DNA of 64,000 nucleotides from Poronia punctata (Eukaryota > Ascomycota > Sordariomycetes > Xylariales > Xylariaceae): assembly GCA_022579005.1 (NCBI GenBank), contig MU401482.1, positions 206,313-270,312 of the forward strand, read 5' to 3'. The notes under the pieces were generated by a model. The model ran no database searches and was not told the origin of the DNA. It saw only the letters and a list, made by a program, of their open reading frames with translations. The translations under genes and the position numbers were made by a program. Below, piece by piece: positions 10,543 to 22,091 of the stretch. Position 1 is the first letter of the stretch. Each line of letters opens with the position of its first letter.

Positions 10543-12362
10543 TCGCTATTGCTCCCGTCAAAGGGCGGGCATGACTAAAATTCTTCCTTCCTATCGTTCA
10601 GGGGGGGTATGAAGTTTTCCCCCGATGTAACCCCTTTCCCCCCTCATAGTTGCTCGCGGAGAATCTTCTTCTCCATCTCCAAGCGCGTGAGCGGGGGCCG
10701 GCCGACCGGTCCTCCGTGCTGGGCCACAAAAGCTCGGGGGCTTCTTCCACAGGTGGGCCCCGTGAACTAGGTATCATCATCGCCTTACCGGTACCGCTCG
10801 GAGTCCCCACGGCCGGAAAGCTGATGCAGTAAAATCGTGTTCGAACCTCCCTCCGGCAGGGGGCTCGCATTGCGGCCTCTCTTTCCTTGGATACATAGGT
10901 ACGGTAGTTGAGCGTTCAGCGTAGTCCCCTTTCTCCTTGCCACCTCAGACAAACTTCCGGCCTTCCTCTTCTTTCCAAGATCACACGCGCCCTTGTTACA
11001 GAGTCTCTGCCTGGGGGGGGGTCATCCTCTTTTAGGTTTTGTCCCTCCGGCCACTTGGGGGTTCGTCTCTTCTTCTTCCTCTTCTTCTGCTGGCTGCTCT
11101 TGGGACATCCCTTCCGATCTAACATAAGTCTTTTTAGCCCCTCGTCAAGTATCATCTTGAAAACTCCCGTCTTTACACTCGCCATGCGACGCGTCTGATT
11201 GCTTAAATCTCGGGTCTTCTCCTCGCTGCTTGACTGGGAGATTGATTGATTGATTGATGTTTAACGTAGGGACCGTCGCTCATTAGGGCAAAACCACGCC
11301 TTCTAAAAGCTATGCATTGCAGGGTTATCAGAAAATTTTATAACCTGTTTACATTGTTGCAGGGTTTAAGCTTTTAAATCTAGCTTTATCTTTTTTCTTT
11401 ATATATATATATATATATAAATAATTATCTTGGGTATTTTTTTATGAAAAAGCTAGGCCGAGTTGTCTCTTGGATACTAACTGTTCCCGTAGTTCCCTAA
11501 ACATCCTCTCCAGTCCTGAATAGAAACGATCTCATCACTTTTACTTATTTTTGCTGTTAGTTTGTAAGTTGCAAGGGCTATCCTTTACAAGGCCATGCCC
11601 TTACAAAGTCTTCTGGCTCTGTTAGTACGTCAAGAGGGATTTCTATCTAAATCGACGCAAACGGCTGACTAGGAAGGTAAGAATTGTACCAAGCTTGTAA
11701 TATACCTGGCAGTAGCAAAAGGCGTAGTATTTCTTCCCAAGTATAAACATTTCCCTTTAAGATACGTTTACCTAACTATTTATTAGTCGCCTTCTTTAAA
11801 GGCCACCCGCCTTATAGTTGTCTCTTGGGAATTACCTATATTCTTAATTATTCATTGCTTTTAACACATATTTCCTGCTTAAGCAACCTTTGTTCATATC
11901 TGTGCCTTCTTTTAAAGCACCTTGTACGCTACGGCCGGATGACGTTGAAGAATGTCTTTAAGCGCTTCGTATCTGGCAGATAAGCTCCGGACAACGTCAA
12001 GCGCGGTATACGGAAGTGAATCAGCAAGGGATCAAGACTGGGCAAAACCTAGACGCCGGATGAGCTCAAGCACGCAGAAATAACGCCAGAGATGGGTAAC
12101 TTGGCCACTACCTCATAGTTTTGTGTTCCTCTAGCGAACTGGAAGGAAAACAAAGCTTTAGTAGGCGAAAGTTACGAGATCAGACTTTTATGCCTTTACC
12201 TAGGTACTTTACCCATCCTAATTGGAGTTTCTCCCGCAAAGATTGTTGGTGTCTGTCGTGTATATGGTAGCTGGTCAGTTACCTTACCTAGAGGAGAGAC
12301 GTCATCAAGACATGCTACACGATGGCACTATAATTACCTACCTACTCGGTGTCGATAGGCGT

Positions 12363-12408
12363 GGCAGCAGGCAGCAGGCAGCAGGCAGCAGGTAGCAGGT
12401 AGCAGGCG
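12363..12408. repeat. 7-bp tandem repeat GGCAGCA
   Basis: Six to seven head-to-tail copies of ggcagca/ggtagca. The last copies carry the C-to-T variant. Confidence 0.85.
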
Positions 12409-14851
12409 GAACGGACTCCGGAGTAGCAAGAAAAAGACAAGGAAAACTGCAGCCGTCGCCGCCGTACAACCCGGCAGATTCTCGTCAGGGTTAAAGTGGT
12501 CACTAGTAGTAAGGTAGGTAGCACACCATATCGGGCAGTACCTACTTACTTACTTACTTAGTCCTTTACTGCCTCTCCCGGCAGGGCTCAGGGCAACACT
12601 TCCGTTGTCAGCGAGGCAGATTAGGCAATTCCCAGGGACACCGCTATACAGGGAAGGGAAAAACATCCCTGGCACGCTGCACGGTCGGGATTCATTCAGA
12701 CAAGATGGCTAAGACGCCCATGTCGTGGTTTTCCATATATGGTCCTTTAAAAGGTCTGTTTTAAAAAGTCCCACTCCTAAATTTGGGATATTGTACAGTG
12801 AAAATTCAAAGTATACAATAAAGCAGAGTTGAGGAAGAAAAATTTTTAACTTCAAGATGGCGAAGAAATCAACACAGTCAGTCAAGACGGGTACACAAAC
12901 TTCACTTTAATACTTGGACATTCCCTTGCGTAGCTAGAGGCGCATAATATGCGCTCGAGAATTCTAGAACGCGCAGCAGAGAAAGTTTTCAGAAAATAAA
13001 CTGCTATCAAAAGATAGACAGGGAACACGCACGCTGTGCGCCTCTCTTTATGCTTGAAAAAGTCTGAAATTGCAAATAAGGTCATGATGAAAGCATCCAG
13101 CCAGGATTCTGTCCGCTTCAGATACCCAGATATTTAAGGTTTCGGGACCCGTGCAGACCCGAGGATATTTGCCGTTGCTCAACCAAGCTACCTCCTAGGT
13201 TAGATACATACCTCATACAATCTAATGTCTGCTAGATAGGTACCTATAGATAGATACGTTCTGGAGCATACACCATAAGTGGAGTTAGGTTCGATTCCTA
13301 ACAGCGCTATATGGTTATTCCGCCTTTGGCTCTTTTAGATAAGGTAGGCAATCTTTATCGGCTCACAACAAAACCATGTCCTACGTATTGCGTTCTAGAA
13401 CTAAGGTAGGTCTCGGCCCGGACTTTGGATACAAATGCAAAATGTCTGTTATCAAAAGCAAGGTTTACCTATGTAGTTAAACAGCTGTTTTTTTTTTTTT
13501 TGTAAAATTCTTTCCGCATCTGGCTGTATGATTTTAATGGTTATTATGTACTGTGGAATGTATCAACCTTGGAGTGCACCCCAGGAACGCCGACGACTGA
13601 CATGTACACCTCGATAATATGATTAGAACCGGCAGGTCATATATGATATACGGGAAAATAGTAATTCCTCCTGACTCTGAGGCATTACTAGACTATCAGC
13701 TGACCGCATAGGTCCGTCACATACCTTACAAGCCACAGAGCTGCCTACTTGTACATGACCGCGTACACGCAAGTTGTCTGGCCTCGTGGCTGGGCTGTCA
13801 CACTGTCAATCTCAAGCCTGATAATCTATGAAATGTGGGACGTCATCGATTTGCAGTGGAGGCTCGGATGAAAAAATACATGTGTACATGTACATTGCTT
13901 AGAAAGGCTAGGTACTTCCTAGGCTAGGTATGTAGTTGGATGTGCCCCTCAATACCCCGCAAACGGCAGCGTATGACAAGTGTGACAGGGTACTCGTATT
14001 TTCTGACTCCTTGTACCTAGATAATGGAAGTGAGATAACTATGTACATGCCATCGTGATAAGTGTTTACGTGTAGCCAAGTTACTACCTATCCGTAAAGA
14101 TAAGTGAATGTCTTATTTGTTACAGCTCAGTGTGTTTAACATGTATAGGTACATCAAACGGCTCTGCAGGATGGGATGTACTGTACGCAGCCTGAGACTG
14201 TGATACCTACCTAGGTACATACCGCATAATATACCTCTCCTCGGCCAAACGCCTCGATTGCGAGTAATTGCCTTTTACTTACCTACATTATCCACCTGAC
14301 AAGATCATCTTCCACATAAAGCCACTGCGGCTGCCGTGAGAACCGCAAAAACATATATCCTCTGCTGTATCCCTATTGTACACCATCTCGTATTACCCCA
14401 TGTAGACTTGTGTTTCGTCTATGCTCTTGTCTATGCTCGTCGCCGACAGGGACTCTAACGACGTGAGACTGTCTAATCTACGCCGGGGGCGAACCTTTCA
14501 AGAAACAAAAAAGGTAGCTAATTAAAGAATTACGGAAGAGATCGGGACATCGCTTGTGTTACACACGACCGAGTTGATCCTAGAACCGTACAAACAAAAG
14601 CTCCCCCGAGTTGTCCGTTCCGACGTTCTGCATTCTCCGTTGGCCTTGACTAAACCGAGAAAGCCAAAATCCCAATTCTCGACCGTCACGCCCTATTTAA
14701 ACCCAGTCTCCGTAAACGATCCGTCCTTGTCCCGCGACGCCCGCCTACTTGCGACAAAACAGGGAATATCCTTGCCCTGATACCGACCAGCAAAAGAAGA
14801 ACGCACGGACATAAATATAGTCATCATTTGAAAGACGAGCTGGCCGATACG

Positions 14852-15399
14852 ATGGGTCTCGCATATAACACATACCTTGATAGTATTTCCAAGATTTACG
14901 GATGCAGGAATTGCAAAACCCACCTGGCTATCCACGAAGAGATTCTTAGCCAGGTAAGCTTGTTTTGATCAGTCTTGATTATATGGCGGACATCATACCC
15001 CTGTTCTCTTGACAACATACATGCAACCTCTATCCTTTGTCTGCTTCCCGCGCGCGCACACACACACACACACAAACACCTATCTAGCACTCCCAGCCCT
15101 TTTCTCCCTCCCGGAATACGAGATCCCCCAAAACTTCGCCCTCTTAATAACACGGCGCGCTGCAGAACTTCCGAGGACAGCACGGTAAGGCGTACCTGTT
15201 CAATATCGTGGTCAATATCGACGAGGGCGAGGCGGTAGAGCGCAGCATGACGACCGGCCGCCATGTCGTTCGGGACATCACTTGTCGCCAGTGCAAGGCG
15301 ACGGTTGGTTGGAAGTACGACAAAGCGTACGAGAACAGCGAGAAATACAAGGAAGGGAAGTTCATCCTCGAGGGCGAACTGCTATGTCGAGTCGCATGA
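14852..15399 (+). CDS. Yippee-like zinc-binding protein (Moh1/YPEL type)
   Basis: Two exons, 14852-14953 and 15166-15399, 111 residues. The 212-nt intron is the longest in the window and contains a CA dinucleotide run (about 15055-15074). The protein fits the published Yippee spacing exactly: C18-x2-C21-x19-G41-x3-L45-x5-N51-x13-G65-x8-C74-x2-C77-x4-GWKY. The two CxxC pairs form one zinc-binding, Mis18/Yippee-fold site. Yeast Moh1 and animal YPEL5 are the nearest characterised relatives; YPEL5 and Moh1 associate with the CTLH/GID ubiquitin ligase. Whether this protein does so is inference. The gene stands alone, convergent with the transporter gene at 16455-17965. Confidence 0.93.
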
Positions 15400-16454
15400 G
15401 GGCGCGCCGAAATCGGAACCGCAATGCAATCAAAGTGGGTATGGTAATGGTCGGTCAGCCGGGGTAGGTAGCGGAAAGTGCGGTGGCTGCACTGACTGAC
15501 TGCCCTTCAACCTCAACAACCACGTGCTGGTACCCCAAATATCCCTAACCCTACGAAAGCGTACAAGTCGAGTTAACAAGCGCATGGATGGATATCGGTT
15601 TTATTTTAATTTTTGTTCTTGCTTTTGATTTGAATTTTGGGATTTTCCATGCAACTATCAAATATACCTTACGGTTGCTATAGCTGATTCAAATCAAACT
15701 AGACTACGCCCTTTTGTCACGAAACTCCCCCCCGAGTATGGAGTTGATAGCAGCAAATTTGAAGCTTATTTTCCTATGCCTACATGAAGCGCTACAATTA
15801 ACTATGATGAATACTGTTAACTAAAGTGGTATAGATACCCCTTTTCTTTCATTCGGCCACTTGACATATAAAGGAGTTCAGAACCTAAGCTGCTCTCCTA
15901 GGTACCTATATATGCTGTTATATAACTTTAGACAGTACTATATAGTAAATGCCTATACGGCTGCTACCATTTGAAACGTGATGCTGAGGTAGGCGACTAA
16001 GCTAGTTGCCGATAATGAGAAGCAACTACAACCCCCCTATTTAAATGGGAACAATCCCGTAAATATACATTCAAAAGTTCCATGAGAGTCCCAAGCTGGG
16101 GGTATTCATTCCTTGACGAGTTTCAAGTGAAATCAAGAGCTCTATTTAGTTGTATAGAGAGAAAGTGACATATATGGCAAAGCGAAGATGGCAAACACAC
16201 ATGAATTCCAATTAAACCTTTATCCATTGCGCGAAAGTGAACACCAGAGCCACAAAAAAGGCGGTACAACGACCGTATCCCCAAACGCCATCCCAATGCA
16301 CGTGTATATGCGATACCGGAGGGACCAAAGCATGCAATAGCACACGCGACATACAAGCAGCCAACCATGGCCTTAGTCGCCGGAACACTATCTATGATTT
16401 GTCTCGACGGGACCTTGCGGATATTCGCATCATCTTTAAACTCTGCTGGACTTC
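15400..16454. other. convergent intergenic region
   Basis: 3' regions of the Yippee-like gene (+) and the SLC35F6-like gene (-). AT-rich in the middle. Nothing recognisable besides TACCT/AGGTA motifs near 15898-15911. Confidence 0.5.
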
Positions 16455-17965
16455 TCAAAGATGTTCGATAGGTTCGGCGGGGAGCAACTCTTCGTACTCC
16501 TCGCGCGGGCGCAGGAATGCAAACGGCGGCTGCACGATTCCATTGAAGACAAACGTGAAGTAGACGAGCATTGCGAAGCCCAAAACCTGCAACCACTTGA
16601 ACGTCTCCCAGCCGAGACCAAGAGAGACGATCCAGATGAATAGAGTGCGGCATGTGTCGATGGTGGAGCGTGATGTCGCGCTGACGCTGCGGGTTACGGA
16701 GAGGCCGAAGAAGTTGAAGCCACTGTAACAATATTAGTTATATCAGGAAAGAAGCATGCTACGCGGCCAAAGACCTACCCAATACTGATCATGATCAGAA
16801 AGCTGGAAACTAGAACCACCTTGTTATCTACCATCTGGCGGTAGCCTTCAACCACGTCGAAAGGACCCAGACGGCCAGCGTCTGTTCGACCGATGGCGAA
16901 GTGTAGAATCAACATCCCAATGAGCGTGACGGCGAGACCGAACAGACCCTCCCAACCGACAACTTCAATGGGGTCAATGCTGGAGCGCTCCAATACTATT
17001 GCCTCAAAGTCAGCACGGGCGGCTCGCCATGGCAGCAGAGAATCCGGATTTCACTTACAATATTCCTCGAGCACAAATTGGGTAGCGGTAAAGATCTGTG
17101 CGCCAGCAATCAACGCAACCCCAAGGACGACTCGCACAGCTTCGGCAGCCGCAGGGTCCTCGGCCACTAGCGTAGAGAGCGAGGTGCCCTTAGCCCTAGC
17201 ATCAGGCTGAATAGCACCGGCAAGGCCCACGACCGCCACACCTAGCACGACACCAACCAGAGACAACCATTGGAAGAGGTGTAGCTTTCGATGCAAGAAG
17301 ACGACACTGAAAAGGCCGACAAACAGGACTAGAGCACCTCTTGTCATCTGGTATATCGAAGCCGCGACCATCAGCAGACCGACATTCATAAGTGTAGTCC
17401 CAAGGATGTCGCAGATGGCAGGTAGAGCGAGTAGCAGGGTTCCAAACCCGCGAAGTACGCCACGGGATCTCGAGCTAGGCTTGCCGTTCGGTAGTAGCGT
17501 GTCTTCCGAGGTCACACTTGCGGCGTCTGCATTTGGGTCGGAGTCGGCCGTTGCATCATTGGCCTCGACAGGTTGGTAGCCGTTGCTACTAGCGCTCTTG
17601 CGGCTTATAAAGCGAGAATAGAGGCTCATAAGACCCATGACGAGCCAGCAGCCCGCCTCGCCGACAAACATCTGCGCTGTCTGCAACACGGGCTGCTCGA
17701 AGCGGATATGCTTTGCTGGGTTGGGGTCGTCGCAGTTTCGAACGCATTGGTTATCCTATTTAGAAGATGCATGTCAGTAGACATGATTCGTTGCTTTTTT
17801 GCCTATAATCGCAAAATGCCCCTCCCTTATTCCCAGAGAGAGTGGCGAGGACCCTAGCGGGTACCAAGGTAGTGGACGAACCTGATACTTGGTCAGAAGC
17901 GTGTTGCACACGCCAGTGAGCAACATCATTCCGACCAGGAACGGAATTAACGCGTTGGACGGCAT
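16455..17965 (-). CDS. SLC35F6-like drug/metabolite-superfamily transporter
   Basis: Four exons read right to left: 17965-17882, 17755-17059, 16995-16779 and 16722-16455, giving 421 residues; introns are 126, 63 and 56 nt. Joins restore YQ-DNQCVRNC, FVLEEYLLERSSID and ISIG-GFNFFGLSVTRSVSATSRSTI (shown in parts), all collinear with animal SLC35F6. Ten or so hydrophobic segments are evident. A hydrophilic loop rich in Ser, Asp and Asn (about residues 80-130) is followed by EQ-type repeats of the DMT fold. SLC35F6 relatives sit in lysosomal, vacuolar or other endomembranes; the substrate is unknown. Exon 1 encodes MPSNALIPFLVGMMLLTG, so the chain starts directly with a membrane segment. Alternative names are nucleotide-sugar transporter-like or DUF914-like protein. 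Confidence 0.88.
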
Positions 17966-18971
17966 CTTGAGACGCGATGTTAGCTGTATCCCGCACAGCC
18001 AATACTATGTTGGAAAGAGCTTCGCGCTGTGTGAAACTATAGGTCGAAAAGGACGCGAACTGTAAGGAACGTATCGGTTTGGCAGGAATATCCAATTTGA
18101 CATAAGAAGATTAAATAAATTTAAAGAAGAATAGAATCCTTGGAGGATATCAATTCTGGAAGAATGAACAAACCGAGTTCAAGTGTAGGTGTCGCAGCTG
18201 TCTCCTGTCGCAGCACCTCCGGTCCAGGATCAAGAGTGAAGTGTTATGTCAGAAGGTGCTTGTCATGGACAACTGATATGGCTGTTAAGAGATATGTTAC
18301 GTAAGGAGGTCAGCCGGCTCTGAGGCCCCCCGGGTACGAAGCCAAGATCAATTAAACATAACCGGGGCTCAGCGGAGATATACTGTGTACAAGTTACATT
18401 AGGTCCCTTAAACAATGATGTAGGTACAATCGAGGCGATCACACGCGACTCTGTCAGCCGACTTCTCAACCCACATTGCTAATCCGGATTCAGCTATTGG
18501 CGCAATATTTCAACCACAGATAGGTCGGGTACATCTCGTAGGCATTTCATCACCTAACAAGAAGGGAAGCTGGGGCTGGCTGGCTCATAGGTATTTCAAT
18601 GTCACCATAGAACAGGAAGTAAGGCGGCCGACTTGCTCTACGAGAATGCGCAAGTAGGCATTTACAAAAGTAATATGTAGTTTCCAACCTTGCTTTAAAA
18701 GTCCGGATTGGGGTCGCTTATCTTGCTCACTACTCGTAATGGGAGAGAATGTACCCACAGGGGCACTACGAATAGGCAGATCGCTGCAAATTACGAGTAC
18801 TAATTTGTACAGAGCCATATTGATCATTTTCCAAACGAGCTGACGAGTAGAGCATTATTGCAATGCTTAAGCTTGGTATTCAAATTACACAATTCCAACG
18901 CCACGCTTCAACTTTATAAGTAGTTACGGATAACTGCCTAGTAAACGAGACGTGGAAATCTAGTTGGGCTG
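17966..18971. other. intergenic region
   Basis: Upstream of the SLC35F6-like gene and downstream of the DUF2985 gene, both on the minus strand. No gene, RNA or repeat recognised. Confidence 0.5.
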
Positions 18972-20054
18972 TTAAACAGCGTTCTCACGACTCGATTTAT
19001 TCTTCTTACTCTCCGCCTTCTCTTCGGCTTTTCTTCTCTTTTCTTCCGGGTCCTTGTCCTTGATATTATTGTAATGCGGAATTCCCCTTTCCTTATCATA
19101 AACGAGTCGCCGTACGTCCCTCTTCGTCAAAGGCACACCCTCTATAGCTTTCACGTTCTTCTTTTCGATGCCCTCGATGACGCCCGCTGTAGTTGAGCAA
19201 CAGAATGCCAGAGCCAGAAATACACCTATCGCCCAGGCTGGTCTATTATATCGGCTCAGAGCCCACATGAAGCCAGATAGGAAGCCCTGGAAAACGACGT
19301 TCCAGATGTTCAACCAAGTCATTACGTCCACCTTCCAGAGCTTCGTTGGTGGTGCCCGGACACCCGTAGGCGGGGCCTTTGATATCTTTTCTAGGGGATA
19401 AGGGACGCTTTTCTCGTCGTAAGCTAACGTGGTCTCCTCGATGTTCTCCGGCCCCAGCGTCGACGGAAGTTTCTCAGAGCCTTCTAGGCGCAGCCAGCTT
19501 CGGTGGACGCCCGCGAGTCTGCGCAACGCCTTCCGGTCTTTGTGTATGCGATATCGGAGTAGGAGGTACAAGTCGCGAATCCGCCAAGGGGCCAACCCAA
19601 ACCCAGTGATACTGAAGAGAACGGTGAGGACCTGCGAATCGATTTCTATCCAAATGCGGCGTGGAGAGTTGATGTCGTCACAATCGTATTTGCCGTCAAC
19701 CCAGCACATTTCGGGCGCCGCGCCGAGGAGCAGGAAGAAGATCATGGCGCCCCAGCCAACGACGAGCAATGCATACATGGTGAAGAAGAAACCGAAGCCC
19801 GTGTTGTAGAAGTCCCAGAATGCGACCAGGCCCGTTTTGAGGCGCTCCTTGATGGGATATTTGGGCGGGAAATGATAACCATTGGGATACTTGTCAGCTC
19901 CTAGCGCTGTTGTACTGGCCGGATCATGGCTGTCATGGAGCAAGGCCCTATGTTGCTCAAATGATGCTGCCGGTGTTATCGGCCGGTCGATAGATGCAAG
20001 CATTATATCTTCCGTGGGCTCAGTGATAGTTATGGTAGGCGAAGTTGGCGTCAT
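18972..20054 (-). CDS. DUF2985 multipass membrane protein
   Basis: Intronless, 360 residues. The N-terminal ~60 residues are hydrophilic. Membrane segments follow at FGFFFTMYALLVVGWGAMIF and near LTVLFSITGFGLAPWRIRDL, with further ones at LNIWNVVFQGFLSGFMWAL and AIGVFLALAFCCSTTAGVI. The stretch RRIWIEIDSQVLTVLFSITG followed by APWRIRDLYLLLRYR is the hallmark of the fungal DUF2985 family. The C-terminal tail is strongly Lys/Glu rich and may form a charged helix. The family has no established function and is common in filamentous ascomycetes, often in several paralogues. ATG 20054-20052 is the first in frame. Confidence 0.85.
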   Translation of the reverse strand: MTPTSPTITITEPTEDIMLASIDRPITPAASFEQHRALLHDSHDPASTTALGADKYPNGYHFPPKYPIKERLKTGLVAFWDFYNTGFGFFFTMYALLVVGWGAMIFFLLLGAAPEMCWVDGKYDCDDINSPRRIWIEIDSQVLTVLFSITGFGLAPWRIRDLYLLLRYRIHKDRKALRRLAGVHRSWLRLEGSEKLPSTLGPENIEETTLAYDEKSVPYPLEKISKAPPTGVRAPPTKLWKVDVMTWLNIWNVVFQGFLSGFMWALSRYNRPAWAIGVFLALAFCCSTTAGVIEGIEKKNVKAIEGVPLTKRDVRRLVYDKERGIPHYNNIKDKDPEEKRRKAEEKAESKKNKSSRENAV

Positions 20055-21647
20055 CTTAGGGGTTTCTGCAGCTGGCAGTCGCAGCCACAGATATGCACCT
20101 TGATACCAGACACTAGATTCAAGGGCAGTGTAAGAGGTGGCTTAACAGATCAGAGCCTGGCAGAGAGTATAAAGCTGGTCGTTTTCGTACATCGAGATAC
20201 TAGAATGGACGTTGACCCTGAGGCATGTCAAATGAAGGCGACGGGTTATAACATGTTATGCGCGGTTGGGGCAGTGGAATGACGACGAGATATGAACAGT
20301 TACTTGGCACACTTGGCCTGTGGAATAGAAGGTAGGTATGGCCAAAACATAGTTTCTTTTGAGGTCGTACAAATGTTCTTGCCTTTAGGTACTGTCCATA
20401 CGTCCAGGTAAACTCGCCACTTGTACATGTACTACACAGATGTTCAATTTCACCTTCCAATGCTTAAAGTACCTGCCCTGGAATGTTTGTCTAGGTGTGT
20501 TGTTGGACTTGGTGCCCCAATCGTGGCTCATACGTTGTTTCTATCTTTGATACTTGACTTGGGCCTGGGCCTGGCACCCTGGCACCCCTGGCACGCCTAG
20601 TTAACAGTCCGTGTTCTGCGCTAGACAATACCTAGGTACGAACCTACGCCAAACCTAGTAGCGTGGTCAACACCTCACCCGCTCCTGCTATATGATTGGC
20701 CCACCAAGGGGGACCTACATCTGGGGCCACGCGTACTCTGAACTGAGATGGCGCAGTCTGAGGCAATATCATGTAGGTATTACCTAACCTTACCTTAGGT
20801 ACACAAGCACACAAGGTATTTACACATGTGGCCTATTTACTCGGCAGGAACTCGATGCGCATCTACTTCTGATACTGATTACATTTATTATGAAATTACG
20901 GCAAGTTCCCGCTGGTATCTGATTCTGGTGTCTGGGTTGATATTGACAATAGCGATTCGAACAGCTTGTCCACCCCTATGGGTATTCTGAACCTCCGTAG
21001 GGACCCCGTCAAAGTCCCGTTCGCGGATTGGACCGGAGGAACTACCGAAGGCTGTGGCTGCGCTGCCAGTGGCCCTATGCCGATAGAAAGCTGATAGGTA
21101 GGTACCTTAGAGACTAACAATAGACCTACGAGTAGATGAAGTACCTATTCCCTGGCCCAGCATATCGTTCGTGGCTGAGCACACATTACGCAGACCTTGG
21201 CGTTGGTGATGATTCAGTTCATAGCATTCCGGAGGCTGGGGCTGGGTTAGATGATACAATGTAGTACCTACCTAGATCCTGTTTGGAATGCTTCTAGTCT
21301 CTATGTGTACGTGACGGTGAACTTGCTCGAGGGAACGATCGTTTACTACAGGCCAAGTATTTGCGCCGTACCTTACATATGTAGTCCAAGGAGGAGGGAT
21401 TTCACATGCGTAGCAATTTCTGATTTGTTGGTGGTTGTTGGTTGAAAGCTACACCCTCCACAGACCTGCAGATGTTATAAACCTTGACAAAAGGTGTAGA
21501 CAATCATGTCCTGGGATATCAAAACACTCTAGGTCTGACTCCCCAGTAAAGCAGACAATAGACATGTTGACTTCTATTTAGGTGGGAAAACTGGTCAAAA
21601 AACGAAAAAAAGAGAAGACGAAAGGTGCCTTCTATGGTGAAATATTA
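20055..21647. other. intergenic region
   Basis: Upstream of the DUF2985 gene. Only scattered AGGTA/TACCT strings (for example 20628-20645, 20773-20803) and short ORFs without family features. It ends at the tRNA-Leu gene and its Pol III terminator. Confidence 0.5.
21605..21611 (-). terminator. RNA polymerase III T7 terminator of tRNA-Leu
   Basis: Seven A on the plus strand (T7 in the transcript), 36 nt past the tRNA 3' end; no T4 run comes earlier. Confidence 0.7.
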
Positions 21648-21745
21648 TGACAAGAGTGGGACTTGAACCCACGCGGATTGCTCCATGAGGAAATTGTGTT
21701 AAGGTAACCTTAACCTCACGCCATAACCAACTCGGCCATCTTGCC
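21648..21745 (-). tRNA. tRNA-Leu(AAG) with a 16-nt intron
   Basis: The cloverleaf is complete. The acceptor stem pairs GGCAAGA with TCTTGTC, with discriminator A. D arm GCC/GGC; anticodon stem TGAGG/CCTCA; T arm GTGGG-TTCAAGT-CCCAC; long variable arm (GGA/TCC) as in class II tRNA-Leu. Reading the loop as TT-AAG-G gives anticodon AAG at 21711-21709. The intron occupies 21707-21692, right after position 37, the canonical place. Intron removal needs the Sen2/34/54/15 endonuclease; the Sen15 gene lies 347 nt away. A one-base shift of the stem would read TAA (also Leu), but the D-arm spacing favours AAG. Confidence 0.93.
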
Positions 21746-22091
21746 ATCATAACTTGTATGGAGTTTGTGGCCTGTTGTCGACAATTATAGCGCTAGGCGG
21801 AGGGGCCTGATAGATGTGTTATAATAGGTACTTTATCCTTTCAGTTTGATATCTGTGGTGTGGGGCAAGGGCACGGGTCAACCTGCCCGTGCCTGCCCTG
21901 CGTGCCTGCAAGATAGTTTGAATTGCCGTTGCACACCGCCGAATTTATGCCCCCATCCTCTTGTGTCACCCCCAGGCTTGACATCAAATAACTTAATATT
22001 TTACCGTTGAGCCCGCCCTTCTCACGTGTACAGAGAGCTATTTTGGGCCTCGTGCAGAAGTAAAACTCAAAACAAAACACCTAGGAGTTTC
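21746..22091. other. intergenic region between tRNA-Leu and sen15
   Basis: The two genes are divergent, so this holds the 5' flank of both. No further element recognised. The open frame extends upstream to a GTG at 22026 but has no ATG before 22092. Confidence 0.5.

Larger units (their letters stand above)
9010..14851. other. 5.8-kb gene-poor region with microsatellites
   Basis: I see no supported gene. It holds a CT-rich microsatellite (about 9441-9465), TGTCC repeats near 9627-9651, a TCA repeat (9886-9919), a G16 run (10527-10542), a GATT repeat near 11241-11258, an AT dinucleotide run near 11400-11419, an AT-rich block (about 11230-11910), a GCAGCAG array (12363-12408) and a T14 run near 13488-13501. 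Around 11930-12090 the string CCGGA(T/C)(G/A)A recurs three times, possibly a mobile-element relic. The remainder carries scattered AGGTAC/GTACCT motifs. Confidence 0.5.

Noticed and set aside
13285..13301. Isolated tRNA T-arm-like sequence TTAGGTTCGATTCCTAA
   Set aside because: It has a perfect T-arm/B-box shape, but the following CAGCGCT finds no matching 5' acceptor strand within 120 nt and no D or anticodon arm is visible. At most an old tRNA relic or chance.
22026..22091. Sen15 start at the upstream GTG
   Set aside because: Nuclear fungal genes start at ATG almost without exception. ATG 22092 gives a protein beginning just before the conserved region.
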